Assembly (NCBI GenBank): GCA_031285565.1
Contig: JAITVY010000090.1
Coordinates: 1-38,867, forward strand
Direction of reading: 5' to 3'
Length of the DNA: 38,867 nucleotides
Origin: Tannerella sp.
GTDB lineage: Bacteria > Bacteroidota > Bacteroidia > Bacteroidales > Tannerellaceae
Shown here: positions 1 to 8,907 of the stretch, one piece after another
Position numbering within the stretch: the first letter of the stretch is position 1
Layout: the number at the start of each line of letters is the position of its first letter
Program-made: the position numbers and the translations under genes
Notes under the pieces: generated by a model
Databases searched by the model: none
The model's input: the letters and a program-made list of their open reading frames with translations, nothing else
What the model was told of the DNA's origin: nothing

Positions 1-72
1 TATATCATAACGGGTGTGGGAACCACTTTTATACGTTTGCATAAAACTCTTTTTTGCAAATATATAATTTCT

Positions 73-86
73 CCGCCTAAAGGCGG
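73..86. repeat. short palindrome CCGCCT-AA-AGGCGG
   Basis: A perfect 14-base inverted repeat lies just downstream of the minus-strand yqaA-like gene. It could be part of a weak terminator for that operon, but no clean U-tract follows on the minus strand. It resembles the palindrome CCCCTAAAGGGG near 2939-2950, so it may belong to a family of short intergenic palindromes. Confidence 0.4.
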
Positions 87-136
87 GGGATTTCACCCAT
101 CCCAGAATTATAAATTAAACCTTAAACTTGAAACCC

Positions 137-589
137 TTAGATAACAGCATTACCAACCCTATATACAAGTTCCATCCAGATAAAATAACGTACTGCTTTC
201 CCTACAAACATGTAAAAAAGCACAGACCACCCATTGGTTCTCAGAAACCCCAGCGCCACGGCAATTAAATCACCCACTACGGGAAGAAAAGTCAAAACAC
301 TGACCCATGCTCCTTTATTATTTATCCAATGCTGAACTTTCAGCAACTTGGATATATTTATTTTCAGATATTTCTGTATCCATTCAACTTTGCCGATTCT
401 TCCCAACCAGTAGCAAGTCATGCCACCCAGAACATTCCCGATAGTTGCAGCAACCATACATGCCCAGTAATCACCGCCTGACAGTAAAACCCCGGCCAGA
501 ATTACTTCCGAACTAAACGGAAGAATAGTCGCAGCTAAGAAAGATGCTAGAAAAACCCCTATATAACCATAGTCTATAAGATATTCCAT
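137..589 (-). CDS. YqaA/DedA-family (SNARE-associated) inner-membrane protein
   Basis: A 150-residue polytopic membrane protein. The N-terminal signature FLAATILPFSSE and the later FLPVVGDLIAVALGF segment match the YqaA branch of the DedA/VTT superfamily, whose members are short (about 140-150 residues). Some DedA proteins move undecaprenyl phosphate or other lipids across the membrane, but the substrate of the YqaA branch is not established, so no reaction is assigned. The start codon lies inside the 3' end of the upstream membrane-protein gene (16-nt overlap), which suggests translational coupling in a purD-led minus-strand operon. The length is normal for the subfamily. Confidence 0.85.
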   Translation of the reverse strand: MEYLIDYGYIGVFLASFLAATILPFSSEVILAGVLLSGGDYWACMVAATIGNVLGGMTCYWLGRIGKVEWIQKYLKINISKLLKVQHWINNKGAWVSVLTFLPVVGDLIAVALGFLRTNGWSVLFYMFVGKAVRYFIWMELVYRVGNAVI

Positions 590-1587
590 AACCGTAGCAC
601 AAATAATATAACCAACACCAGCAGCATCCCGTAATAAATTAAATAAGAAATAAAACCGCGTTTGTTAGAAAAGAGGTAAGCTATTAAAACAGATGTTGGT
701 ACATAAAATATGGAAAGTATATTTGCAATATCCTGTCCATATAGAAAAATAAGCAAAAACGAATAAATACTAAAAACCAATAAGAATGAAAGATAATGAC
801 GTGCACGAAGCGTATTTTCAATTTTATTGAATACAACAACAGCAATCAGAATAAACATGATAATACAAAAAGGTATTAACTTCCCGACCTGGATAGTCTC
901 ATTTAGAAAAATCAGATCAATATCTGCCAGGCTTCTTAACGGAATAAGAAGAAGCGAATAATCATGCTTCCATACACACCATGCCAAAACAAACCAATAC
1001 GTTGTAAAAGCTCCAAGAAAAGAAGCATAAAAACTCCGGACATTCAATAATTTAAACTTATATAAACCAAACCAGAATAATGGAATAAACCATAATAAAT
1101 ATACCCAGAACAAGCTACCAATAGCAATAAACATCGTCGCATTGAATATCCGGCCTATATTTACCAGCTTCTGATACGAATTGAACAATTCAAAAATTGC
1201 TGCAAGTAAAAAGAGTAATGCAAATGAGGTGGATTGTATAGGAAAAAAAACGGCGTTGGTGCTGTTCAATAATAGATAAAAGAGAAACGGAAGCAATGTT
1301 CTTCCCTTAAGGATCAGTAAAAGAAAGCTTCCACGCTGAACGAGAAATGATATAAAAAACAGAAGACCGCACCCACTCACATACGCAATCATATCTTTAT
1401 CTGCCAGTAACAAACAAATACTGCGCCATATAGGTGTCGCATTCGCACCAGGTTCAAGCGGAAGCCCCGTAGAATCCAGATATCCGAGAGACCAGCACCC
1501 CAGACAGATTCCAACCGTGATGATAACAGTTAGGGGATTCGATATACTTTTATTTCGTCTTCCATATGTTGCAAGCCTGTCTTCCAT
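574..1587 (-). CDS. polytopic membrane protein of unknown function (DUF6427-like?)
   Basis: A 337-residue protein made almost wholly of hydrophobic helices; roughly ten segments can be counted, with short polar linkers such as FNKIENTLRARHY. I do not recognise a catalytic motif. Size and its place behind purD fit a family of Bacteroidetes membrane proteins filed as DUF6427, but that link is from memory and is tentative. It begins 16 nt after the purD stop and overlaps the start of the YqaA-like gene, so the three are probably co-transcribed. The first 17 residues are polar and probably cytoplasmic. Confidence 0.7.
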   Translation of the reverse strand: MEDRLATYGRRNKSISNPLTVIITVGICLGCWSLGYLDSTGLPLEPGANATPIWRSICLLLADKDMIAYVSGCGLLFFISFLVQRGSFLLLILKGRTLLPFLFYLLLNSTNAVFFPIQSTSFALLFLLAAIFELFNSYQKLVNIGRIFNATMFIAIGSLFWVYLLWFIPLFWFGLYKFKLLNVRSFYASFLGAFTTYWFVLAWCVWKHDYSLLLIPLRSLADIDLIFLNETIQVGKLIPFCIIMFILIAVVVFNKIENTLRARHYLSFLLVFSIYSFLLIFLYGQDIANILSIFYVPTSVLIAYLFSNKRGFISYLIYYGMLLVLVILFVLRLWNIL

Positions 1588-1603
1588 GCAAACGATTCAA
1601 CAA

Positions 1604-2872
1604 TTAAATATCAAAACCGATATCCGCGCGGAAATACTTCTTATCAAATTGAATGACTTTTGCTCCGGAGAAAGATCTGGCCAAAGCATCCTCTTTCATT
1701 GTTCCATACGAACTAACAGCTATAACCCGTCCCCCGGAAGTCACGACTTCACCATCTTTAACGGTTGTTCCGGCATGAAAAAGAATACTATCCGCAACAT
1801 CCTCCATATGCGTAATCACTTTCCCTTTCTCAAACGCTTCAGGATACCCCCCACTTACTAAAACGACCGTTACTGCCGCCCGCGGATCTTCAATCAATTC
1901 GCGACCGGACAAATCTCCTTTCGCCACCCCTTCCAGCAAATCAACAAAATCGCTTTGAATGCGAAGCATCACAACCTCTGTCTCCGGATCGCCCATCCGG
2001 CAATTATATTCAATCACCATCGGCTCCCCTTTAACATTAATCAGACCCAGGAAAATAAAACCCTTATAATCGATCTCCTCTGATTGTAGACCATCGATCG
2101 TAGGCCGGATAATCCGCTCTTCCACCTTCTTCATAAAAGCTTCATCAGCAAACGGCACAGGAGAAACGGCTCCCATACCTCCCGTGTTTAGTCCGGTATT
2201 TCCTTCGCCCACACGTTTATAATCCTTTGCAACAGGCAAAACCTTATAACCAGATCCATCCGTTAAAACAAACACCGAACATTCTACGCCATCCAAAAAC
2301 TCTTCAATCACAACCGTTTTGCTGGCATCTCCAAACATACCATCCAGCATTTCATGAAGCTCCTTTTTGGCAGTTTCCAGGTCATCGATAATCAAAACCC
2401 CTTTCCCGGCAGCCAGTCCGTCAGCCTTCAAAACATAAGGAGCCTCCAACGACTCCAAGAATGCAATACCATCTATTATATTTCCTGCAGACACACTCAT
2501 ATAACGGGCTGTAGGAATCTGATGCCGCTGCATAAAAGCCTTTGCAAAATCTTTACTACCCTCCAGACGGGCACCCTCTTTACTCGGACCAATCACAGGA
2601 ATGCCAGACAACAAGTCGTCCTGCTTAAAAAAGTCATATATCCCATTTACTAACGGATCTTCCGGACCAACCACTACCATGTCAATACCATTGGCAAGTA
2701 CAAATTCCCTGATCTTAGGAAATTCATTCACTCCAATTGCCACATTCGTTCCCACAGAAGAAGTACCGGCATTGCCCGGTGCAATAAATAACTTATCTGT
2801 TTTCGGACTTTGAGCCATTTTCCATGCCAACGCATGCTCACGTCCCCCCGATCCTAATAGTAAAATATTCAT
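1604..2872 (-). CDS. purD: phosphoribosylamine--glycine ligase (GARS)
   Basis: At 422 residues this has the usual PurD length. It opens with the family signature [18 protein letters not shown] and continues with the substrate motif APGNAGT. The ATP-grasp core includes [14 protein letters not shown], and the GGMGAVSP and [10 protein letters not shown] motifs near residues 230-300 complete the active site. The enzyme joins glycine to 5-phosphoribosylamine with ATP in the second step of purine synthesis, in the cytoplasm. It is the first gene of a run with the two membrane proteins downstream. A 244-nt non-coding stretch separates it from the DPP IV gene. I saw no exact TAnnTTTG box there, so its promoter is unclear. 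Confidence 0.97.
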   Translation of the reverse strand: MNILLLGSGGREHALAWKMAQSPKTDKLFIAPGNAGTSSVGTNVAIGVNEFPKIREFVLANGIDMVVVGPEDPLVNGIYDFFKQDDLLSGIPVIGPSKEGARLEGSKDFAKAFMQRHQIPTARYMSVSAGNIIDGIAFLESLEAPYVLKADGLAAGKGVLIIDDLETAKKELHEMLDGMFGDASKTVVIEEFLDGVECSVFVLTDGSGYKVLPVAKDYKRVGEGNTGLNTGGMGAVSPVPFADEAFMKKVEERIIRPTIDGLQSEEIDYKGFIFLGLINVKGEPMVIEYNCRMGDPETEVVMLRIQSDFVDLLEGVAKGDLSGRELIEDPRAAVTVVLVSGGYPEAFEKGKVITHMEDVADSILFHAGTTVKDGEVVTSGGRVIAVSSYGTMKEDALARSFSGAKVIQFDKKYFRADIGFDI

Positions 2873-2938
2873 ATATTATTATTGATTCATTTAATTGTTA
2901 ATTATCAATTTTCCATTGTCAATTTATTCTCCCCTATC

Positions 2939-2950
2939 CCCTAAAGGGGA
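2939..2950. repeat. palindrome CCCCTAAAGGGG
   Basis: A perfect short palindrome in the gap between purD and the DPP IV gene, followed by AAATATATAGG. It resembles the palindrome at 73-86 and may be a terminator remnant for the upstream DPP IV gene or a dispersed intergenic motif. Confidence 0.4.
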
Positions 2951-2991
2951 AATATATAGGTAAACGTTATTTGTATTTAATTTTCAACTTT

Positions 2992-3076
2992 CGTCATCTC
3001 GAACGTTTAATGTGAGAGATCTCATTTACATTATTCTTCAACTATTTTGCGATTCCTCCTAACAGTCGGAATGACG
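2992..3076. mobile_element. REP/MITE-like intergenic element with CGTCAT...ATGACG ends
   Basis: An 85-bp segment starts with CGTCATCTCGAACG and ends with CAGTCGGAATGACG. The ends are imperfect inverted repeats: CGTCAT is exact, and CGTCATCTCGA aligns with CGTCATTCCGA. It is flanked by the direct repeat ATTTTCAACTTTC (2980-2992 and 3086-3098). It lies between the DPP IV and purD genes and has no coding capacity. The composition recalls dispersed repeats often seen in Bacteroidetes intergenic DNA. Confidence 0.5.
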
Positions 3077-3115
3077 ACTATTCTCATTTTCAACTTTCAA
3101 TTTTCAATTTTCCAC

Positions 3116-5311
3116 TCACTTCAAGTGCTCCTCAAAATACCTCGTAATCTTTTCCATCAAATGAGGACGATCTTTACCAATCACATTATGCTGATGTCCG
3201 GGATACACAAAATAATCCGGAAAAGTACCGGCATCCACACATGCTTTCAGGAAAGATAAGCTATGCTGCCATACAACCACCGGGTCAGAAGTTCCATGGA
3301 TCAACAACAAATGACCTTTCAACTGATCCGCTTTATCACGTAAGTTATTATTGGCATAACCTTCAGGATTTTCCTTTGGATGATCCATATATCGTTCACC
3401 ATACATAATTTCATAAAAGCTCCAGTCAATTACCGGCCCACCGGCCACAGCCACTTTAAAAACGTCAGGATATGTCAACATCAGGTTAGTGGTCATAAAC
3501 CCGCCATAACTCCAACCAAACACACCGATACGGTCTGTATCAATAAACGGAAGCGACTTCAAAAACTCAATGCCTTTCATCTGGTCTTCCATCTCCTTGA
3601 CTCCTAGCTGACGGTGTATTACACTTTCAAACTCAAACCCTCGGTTTGCGGTACCACGTCCGTCAACCGTAAAAAGCACATACCCATTCTGAGCCATAAA
3701 TAAATCCCAACCACCTACACCATGCATCCAGTCGCCGGTCACCAATTGAGAATGCGGGCCGCCATACACATATACAATTACAGGATATTTCTTTGTCTCA
3801 TCCAAGTTGGGTGGTACAGTCAAACGATAATGTAAAGACGTTTGACCATCACTGGCCAGGATTGTCCCTGTCTTGATATCAGGCATCTGGTAGTTCTTAT
3901 AGGGATCGGGAGCCGAAACAAGCGATTTCATCGTTCGCCGGTCGCTCATACGTACAATATCAATATCCCTTGGAATGACTGGTGATGTCGTCTCGTCAAT
4001 CATATACAACCCCGAAGGACTTACTTTTACACGGTGGACACCTTTTTTAGAACTGACACACGCCAGTTTATTCGTTTTCAGATTCAATTGCCAGGTATAA
4101 TTCTCCATCGGATTCCCATCCGCTTCAGGATTCCCCGGATAAGGAGCCGTAGCCGAAAAATACAAATGCTGTCCCTTTTCATCAAATCCATGCACTCCCG
4201 TAACAACCCATTTACCCGAAGTCAGCTGCTTAACTAACTTACCGCTTGTATCATACAAATAAATATGATTGTAACCATCACGCTGGCTTTCCCAGATAAA
4301 ACGCGAAGGATCATGAGGTAAAAAACAAACCGGAACCTGTGGTTCCACATACCGGTCGTTGCGCTCTGTAAACAGCTCAGCCTCCTTCTCACCCGTAGAG
4401 GCATTATACCTTACCAGCTTACATTCGTTTTGATCACGGTTAAGTTCTGCAATATAAATGCTTTTCTCATCCGGGCTCCAGGCGACATTAGTCAGATACT
4501 TCTCCTTTGGCAAACCAGTCTTTAAATACACAACCTGATTATCCGACAACCTGTATACACCCACAGTAACCTCGTGACTCTTCATCCCGGCCATGGGATA
4601 TTTAATCGGCTTCGCCTCTGCTACCCGTGTACTGATATCCACAATCGGATAATCAGTTACCATCCGTTCGTCCATCCGATAAAAGGCCAGCATATTCCCC
4701 TTAGGTGACCAGAATAACCCTTTATTAATACCAAATTCACGCTGATGAACGTCCGTCCCGCAAACAATTCCGTCCTCCATTTCATGAGTAATCTGGCTAA
4801 CCTGATTGTCGGGAGATAAAACATAAACATTATTCTTCTCCGTAAAAGCCAGATAATCATTTCCCGCACAAAACTCGAACCTGCTCCACGCAGCATCCAA
4901 CTGATAATCCGCTATAATCTTATTTGCTTTAAGGTCATAATGCACCCGGTGGTTCTTATAATCAAAAGCCAATACCGGTTTATCCGGATAAGGAACCGAA
5001 AAAGCAGGCATACTTCCAGTTGTCGGCAAACCTGCGGTTTCTAATGTTCCATTTAACTTTTCACGCGTAAATGCTACCTGTTCGTTTTTATCTGCCGGCG
5101 AAGCCATTAGCAAGCTATCCCCTTTAACATAGATATATGAATTACCGCACCATTGCAGTTGCCGTAGATTTTTTGGTGTAAACCGGTAATAATTTTTTCC
5201 TCCTGGAACTAAATCCTGTAAAGTCAGTTGCTTTTCCTGTGCATTACCCGGCATAAAGAATAAATTTAGAATAAAAGAAGTAATGACTAAAAGACAACAA
5301 TTAATTCTCAT
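3116..5311 (-). CDS. dipeptidyl peptidase IV (S9B serine peptidase), exported
   Basis: A 731-residue protein counted from ATG at 5309-5311. This start puts a signal peptide first (ending near NAQEK) and removes a 60-residue basic extension that is only an out-of-frame reading of the neighbouring methyltransferase tail. An N-terminal DPP IV beta-propeller is followed by an alpha/beta hydrolase domain. Visible catalytic residues are Ser601 in GWSYGGFM, Asp676 in HGTSDPV and His708 in GHQHNV; the 75 and 32 residue spacings match the P. gingivalis enzyme as I remember it. It would release X-Pro or X-Ala dipeptides in the periplasm or at the surface. Its start overlaps the stop of the methyltransferase gene by 11 nt, indicating coupling. 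Confidence 0.95.
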   Translation of the reverse strand: MRINCCLLVITSFILNLFFMPGNAQEKQLTLQDLVPGGKNYYRFTPKNLRQLQWCGNSYIYVKGDSLLMASPADKNEQVAFTREKLNGTLETAGLPTTGSMPAFSVPYPDKPVLAFDYKNHRVHYDLKANKIIADYQLDAAWSRFEFCAGNDYLAFTEKNNVYVLSPDNQVSQITHEMEDGIVCGTDVHQREFGINKGLFWSPKGNMLAFYRMDERMVTDYPIVDISTRVAEAKPIKYPMAGMKSHEVTVGVYRLSDNQVVYLKTGLPKEKYLTNVAWSPDEKSIYIAELNRDQNECKLVRYNASTGEKEAELFTERNDRYVEPQVPVCFLPHDPSRFIWESQRDGYNHIYLYDTSGKLVKQLTSGKWVVTGVHGFDEKGQHLYFSATAPYPGNPEADGNPMENYTWQLNLKTNKLACVSSKKGVHRVKVSPSGLYMIDETTSPVIPRDIDIVRMSDRRTMKSLVSAPDPYKNYQMPDIKTGTILASDGQTSLHYRLTVPPNLDETKKYPVIVYVYGGPHSQLVTGDWMHGVGGWDLFMAQNGYVLFTVDGRGTANRGFEFESVIHRQLGVKEMEDQMKGIEFLKSLPFIDTDRIGVFGWSYGGFMTTNLMLTYPDVFKVAVAGGPVIDWSFYEIMYGERYMDHPKENPEGYANNNLRDKADQLKGHLLLIHGTSDPVVVWQHSLSFLKACVDAGTFPDYFVYPGHQHNVIGKDRPHLMEKITRYFEEHLK

Positions 5312-6665
5312 GATCTCTTTTCTTATATGTGTTTTTCTTAATCGGCTTGTCTTTCGGGAAAGTATGTTCCGGTTTCCCTTTCGGGCGTGAATGCTTATCT
5401 TTCGAAAAAGTAGGTCTATCCTTCGAAAAAGCAGGCTTGTCCTTAGTAAACACCTTTTTATCTTTAGAATAAGGACGCTCCTTTTTATCAAAAGGTTTAC
5501 GTTCGCCTAGTTCCTTCTTATATTCTTTGTTTTTGCCAGCGAACAATTCATAACAACGGTATTCACAATCCAGTTGCCCGTTCATCAGTTTGATTTTCTG
5601 GCTTGCCCGCAAACCTATTTTATCGAAACACTCCTCTTTATGGCTAAGTATCCATGCCTGATAACCGGTAAAAACATGCTTCAACCGTTCACCGATCATA
5701 CTGTATAGACCGATAATATCATCCGTAGAAATACGCTCCCCATAAGGAGGATTCATCACTAAAATACCCTCTCCGGGAGTTTCAGCGTATTGTTGGAAAG
5801 GCAATGTTTGCAATTCGATATAGTTGGAGAGCCCTGCGTTCTTCACATTCTGCCGGGCAATTTCAATCGCATTAGGCGAAATATCCGAACCGAAACACTT
5901 GAATTCAAACGCGCGTTCTCCCGATTCGTCATTGTAGATTTCATCGAATAACTCCTGGTCAAAATCAGGCCATTGTTCAAATGCATACTCCTGGCGGTAA
6001 AGCCCTGGCGGTATATTCAATGCAATTAATGACGCTTCTATTAGCAACGTCCCCGAGCCACACATCGGATCCACGAAATTAGATTCGCCCCGCCAACCGG
6101 TCTTCAGGATCATACCGGCAGCCAGCACCTCGTTCAACGGTGCTTCTACCTGATCCGTCCGGTATCCGCGTTTATGAAGGCTCTCGCCCGAACTATCAAT
6201 AGAAATCGTACAATCCGTATGCGAAATATGGATATTAATATACACGTCCGGTCCTTTTATACGCACGGAAGGACGCTTTTCGTATTTCTCGTTGAAATAA
6301 TCAACAATTGCATCCTTGGTCCGGTATGCTACAAATTTGGAATGATTAAAAGTTTCGGAGTAGATCGTAGCATCAACAGCAAACGTATTATCCGGTGTAA
6401 GATACTGGTCCCATTCAATCTTTTTCACTTCCTCATAAACCGTATCCGCACTGTTTGCCTTAAACCGGCAAACCGGCTTTAAGATACGCAATGCAGTCCG
6501 GCAATGCAGGTTCGCTTTATACATCAAAGCCTTATCACCTTTGAATGAAACCATTCGCCGGCCCGTTTCAATATCCTGGCCACCCAGTGCCGTCAATTCC
6601 TCCGCCAAAACATCCTCTAAGCCATAAAGGGTTTTGGCAACCATTTCAAATTGTCTTTCTGTCAT
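5301..6665 (-). CDS. RlmL-like 23S rRNA (guanine-N2) methyltransferase
   Basis: A 454-residue protein with an N-terminal THUMP region (about 50-155), then a UPF0020-type Rossmann methyltransferase. DPMCGSGTLLIEAS (199-212) is the SAM-binding motif and NPPYGER (305-311) the catalytic N6/N2-amine motif. The family methylates guanine in 23S rRNA (RlmL acts on G2445). Unlike E. coli RlmKL there is no fused second methyltransferase; residues 390-454 form a Lys-rich, low-complexity tail of repeated KDKP/FSKDRP-like units that probably binds RNA. The start ATG overlaps the stop of the preceding lipoprotein gene (TAATG), and the gene end overlaps the DPP IV start. Confidence 0.9.
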   Translation of the reverse strand: MTERQFEMVAKTLYGLEDVLAEELTALGGQDIETGRRMVSFKGDKALMYKANLHCRTALRILKPVCRFKANSADTVYEEVKKIEWDQYLTPDNTFAVDATIYSETFNHSKFVAYRTKDAIVDYFNEKYEKRPSVRIKGPDVYINIHISHTDCTISIDSSGESLHKRGYRTDQVEAPLNEVLAAGMILKTGWRGESNFVDPMCGSGTLLIEASLIALNIPPGLYRQEYAFEQWPDFDQELFDEIYNDESGERAFEFKCFGSDISPNAIEIARQNVKNAGLSNYIELQTLPFQQYAETPGEGILVMNPPYGERISTDDIIGLYSMIGERLKHVFTGYQAWILSHKEECFDKIGLRASQKIKLMNGQLDCEYRCYELFAGKNKEYKKELGERKPFDKKERPYSKDKKVFTKDKPAFSKDRPTFSKDKHSRPKGKPEHTFPKDKPIKKNTYKKRDHEN

Positions 6666-7150
6666 TAGTAATTAAGAATGACTCTGAATTTTGAACGATC
6701 AGGAAGATTTCCTGCTGTAAGAAAATCATTATATGTCACATATAGCATAATTGAACCTACAGCATAATCGAAGTCATATGTCTCTGTCCAAAGATAGGGA
6801 CCGTCATTATCAGGCTCTCCATAATGCCATACACAAGGTAAATCTTGTTGTATATTTTTACTCTCTTCATCTGTATATACAGAACAACTGACTTTCCCAT
6901 CATAAAAAATATCTTCATCTAATTCGGAAATATTAATCTCATATCGATAGTAGGATTCAAGATTATTGGCACCGCCTACTAATTCCCACTGGTTAGGTCT
7001 TATTGTATATTCCTTAACAAACCACCACATTCCCTCTCCTGGTTCTCCTTTTTCTCCCTGAGGCCCCATTGGTCCCATCGGCCCTGCAGGTCCTTCACAC
7101 GAAGTAAACGCAAACGCAATTATGCTTAGTAATAGTACAAACTTTTTCAT
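6665..7150 (-). CDS. small lipoprotein with collagen-like Gly-X-Y segment
   Basis: A 161-residue protein with a lipoprotein signal (MKKFVLLLSIIAFAFTSC, Cys18 as lipidation site). Residues 20-40 are seven uninterrupted Gly-X-Y triplets (GPA GPM GPM GPQ GEK GEP GEG). The remaining ~120 residues look like a compact beta-rich domain with several Trp and Tyr residues. Such short collagen-like stalks after a lipobox recur in Bacteroidetes lipoproteins, and their role is unknown. It is the first gene of a coupled unit: its stop overlaps the methyltransferase ATG as TAATG. A -7 promoter box lies 29 nt upstream. Confidence 0.8.
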   Translation of the reverse strand: MKKFVLLLSIIAFAFTSCEGPAGPMGPMGPQGEKGEPGEGMWWFVKEYTIRPNQWELVGGANNLESYYRYEINISELDEDIFYDGKVSCSVYTDEESKNIQQDLPCVWHYGEPDNDGPYLWTETYDFDYAVGSIMLYVTYNDFLTAGNLPDRSKFRVILNY

Positions 7151-7178
7151 AGCTATTCAAATTTATAAATTTAAACAA

Positions 7179-7186
7179 CAAAGATA
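7179..7186 (-). promoter_or_regulatory. Bacteroidetes -7 box (TATCTTTG) for the lipoprotein-rlmL-DPP IV unit
   Basis: The minus-strand TATCTTTG is an exact match to TAnnTTTG, 29 nt before the lipoprotein ATG. No clear TTTG is seen at the -33 distance, so it rests on the -7 box and its position. Confidence 0.6.
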
Positions 7187-7222
7187 GAAATTAAAATCAG
7201 AAAGAAAGATATGTATTATAAT

Positions 7223-8725
7223 CTATTTGGATTCACCATCATCCAACCCTAACTGAGCAAAGGTTTCTCCCAGTGTTGTATCATTATCCGAGATCAGTAA
7301 TAAAGCATCGCCCGGCTCCAACTCAGTAGAACCCGTCGGAACAAAATACTGTTCATCACGCTTAACCATCACCACCAAGGTATTTTCAGGCATAGGCATA
7401 TCCATAATGCGATTGCCATGAGCCAGATGCTCCACACTCAACGTAATTTCCGACATGCTCGATTTAATGTCATCCGACAGTTCTACATCAAAGGTTGTAA
7501 GCAGATGTTTAGGTTTACTTTCGCCGGCCAGGCCTAACCAACGGGCTACAGCAGGCACTGTAGTTCCCTGTACAAGCAATGAAACTAATGTCACAAAAAA
7601 TACAATATTAAAAATCATCTGGGCATCCTGGATACCGGCAGTCCAGGGATACGTAGCAAACAAAATCGGAGCTGCTCCACGCAAACCAACCCACGACACA
7701 TAATGCCTGGCTTTATTCGACATGCCACGAAATGGAAGCAGACATAACCAGACGGCAATCGGACGTGCCACAAATATCATAAACAGACTGACAGCCAAAC
7801 CAATCCCGGCAATAGGTAATAACTCCCTGGGGTTAACCAATAATCCTAATGTAAGGAACATCACAATCTGGAACAGCCATGCCATCCCGTCCATAAACTT
7901 CTTCGATGTCTTTTTATGAATAAACCGGGAGTTTCCGATAACCAATCCGCTCACATATACTGCTAAATATCCGTTCCCCTTCAGAAAATTCGTGATTGAA
8001 TAAACCATAAATAAAACCGTTAAAAGAAGTACAGGATAAAGCGATTCATTATCTAATCCGATTTTATTAATCAGTTTTACAGCAACCCGCCCGAGGAAAT
8101 ACCCAAGCACCGCACCAATAACTAACTGCATAACAAAATTACCGGCTATAAGCCACATGCTACCCTCACCAATCTGAATCCATTGAATAAAAGTGATTGT
8201 CAATAAGTAAGCCATCGGGTCATTACTACCGCTTTCCAACTCCAAAAGAGGCCGCAGACGTTCCTTTAACACAAGCCCTTTCGAACCTAAAATAGCAAAA
8301 ACCGAAGCAGAATCGGTTGACGACATAACAGAAGCTAAAAGCAATGCTTCTAAAACGGTAAATGTAATGGTACCGAATAAATTTTGAGTAATAAAGTATA
8401 TAAATACCCCGGATATAAGTGCAGTTAACAATACCCCCAATGTAGCCAGAACAACCCCCTGACCTAATATAGGTTTTATTTCCGAGAAACGTGTGTCCAT
8501 ACCACCCGAAAACAAGATAATATTCAAAGCGATTACCCCGACAAACTGTGCAGCTTTCGGACTCGAAAATTCCAAACCGAATCCATCAGTGCCGAATAAC
8601 ATCCCGACACCTAAAAACAACACAAGAATCGGTACTCCAAAGCGATATCCTGTCTTTCCGGCAATAATGCTGACAAATAATAAAAGAGAACCTATTAAAA
8701 CAATATTATCAATTGAAAAACTCAT
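7223..8725 (-). CDS. CPA1-type potassium/proton antiporter with C-terminal TrkA_C domain
   Basis: A 500-residue inner-membrane antiporter. The first ~400 residues form about twelve to thirteen hydrophobic segments. They include the family motif LELESGSNDPMAYLL with the ion-binding Asn-Asp pair, and GVGMLFGTDGFG in the second helix region. The final ~90 residues form a soluble TrkA_C-like regulatory domain (SVEHLAHG...GDALLLISDND). This architecture matches the CvrA/NhaP2 group, which exchanges K+ (sometimes Na+) for H+ and protects against osmotic or K+ stress. It is probably a single-gene transcript with a well-formed promoter upstream. Confidence 0.92.
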   Translation of the reverse strand: MSFSIDNIVLIGSLLLFVSIIAGKTGYRFGVPILVLFLGVGMLFGTDGFGLEFSSPKAAQFVGVIALNIILFSGGMDTRFSEIKPILGQGVVLATLGVLLTALISGVFIYFITQNLFGTITFTVLEALLLASVMSSTDSASVFAILGSKGLVLKERLRPLLELESGSNDPMAYLLTITFIQWIQIGEGSMWLIAGNFVMQLVIGAVLGYFLGRVAVKLINKIGLDNESLYPVLLLTVLFMVYSITNFLKGNGYLAVYVSGLVIGNSRFIHKKTSKKFMDGMAWLFQIVMFLTLGLLVNPRELLPIAGIGLAVSLFMIFVARPIAVWLCLLPFRGMSNKARHYVSWVGLRGAAPILFATYPWTAGIQDAQMIFNIVFFVTLVSLLVQGTTVPAVARWLGLAGESKPKHLLTTFDVELSDDIKSSMSEITLSVEHLAHGNRIMDMPMPENTLVVMVKRDEQYFVPTGSTELEPGDALLLISDNDTTLGETFAQLGLDDGESK

Positions 8726-8755
8726 CCGGTTTTATTATAAAAGTGATTTGGTTCT

Positions 8756-8787
8756 CAAAATTATAAAAAAATCATGAAAAACGCAAA
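8756..8787 (-). promoter_or_regulatory. complete Bacteroidetes promoter for the antiporter gene
   Basis: On the minus strand TTTG (8784-8787) is followed after 20 nt by TAATTTTG (8756-8763), matching the -33 and -7 consensus. The -7 box ends 30 nt before the antiporter ATG. Confidence 0.75.
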
Positions 8788-8907
8788 CATCAATCGAGTG
8801 ATTAATGGTGAGTGATCAATGGTTAATACAGACTTTCACTACAAATTTCTTTCTCTTTGCCCTTTCACCTTTTCACTTTTCCCTGCAAATTTCTTTCAGA
8901 GATTTGC

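Noticed and set aside
1517..1861. 114-residue plus-strand frame across the end of purD
   Set aside because: It lies opposite two well-supported minus-strand genes and shows no domain.
5312..5491. 60-residue basic N-terminal extension of the DPP IV reading frame
   Set aside because: It overlaps the methyltransferase tail in another frame and would put Arg-rich sequence before a normal signal peptide. ATG at 5309-5311 gives the expected export signal.
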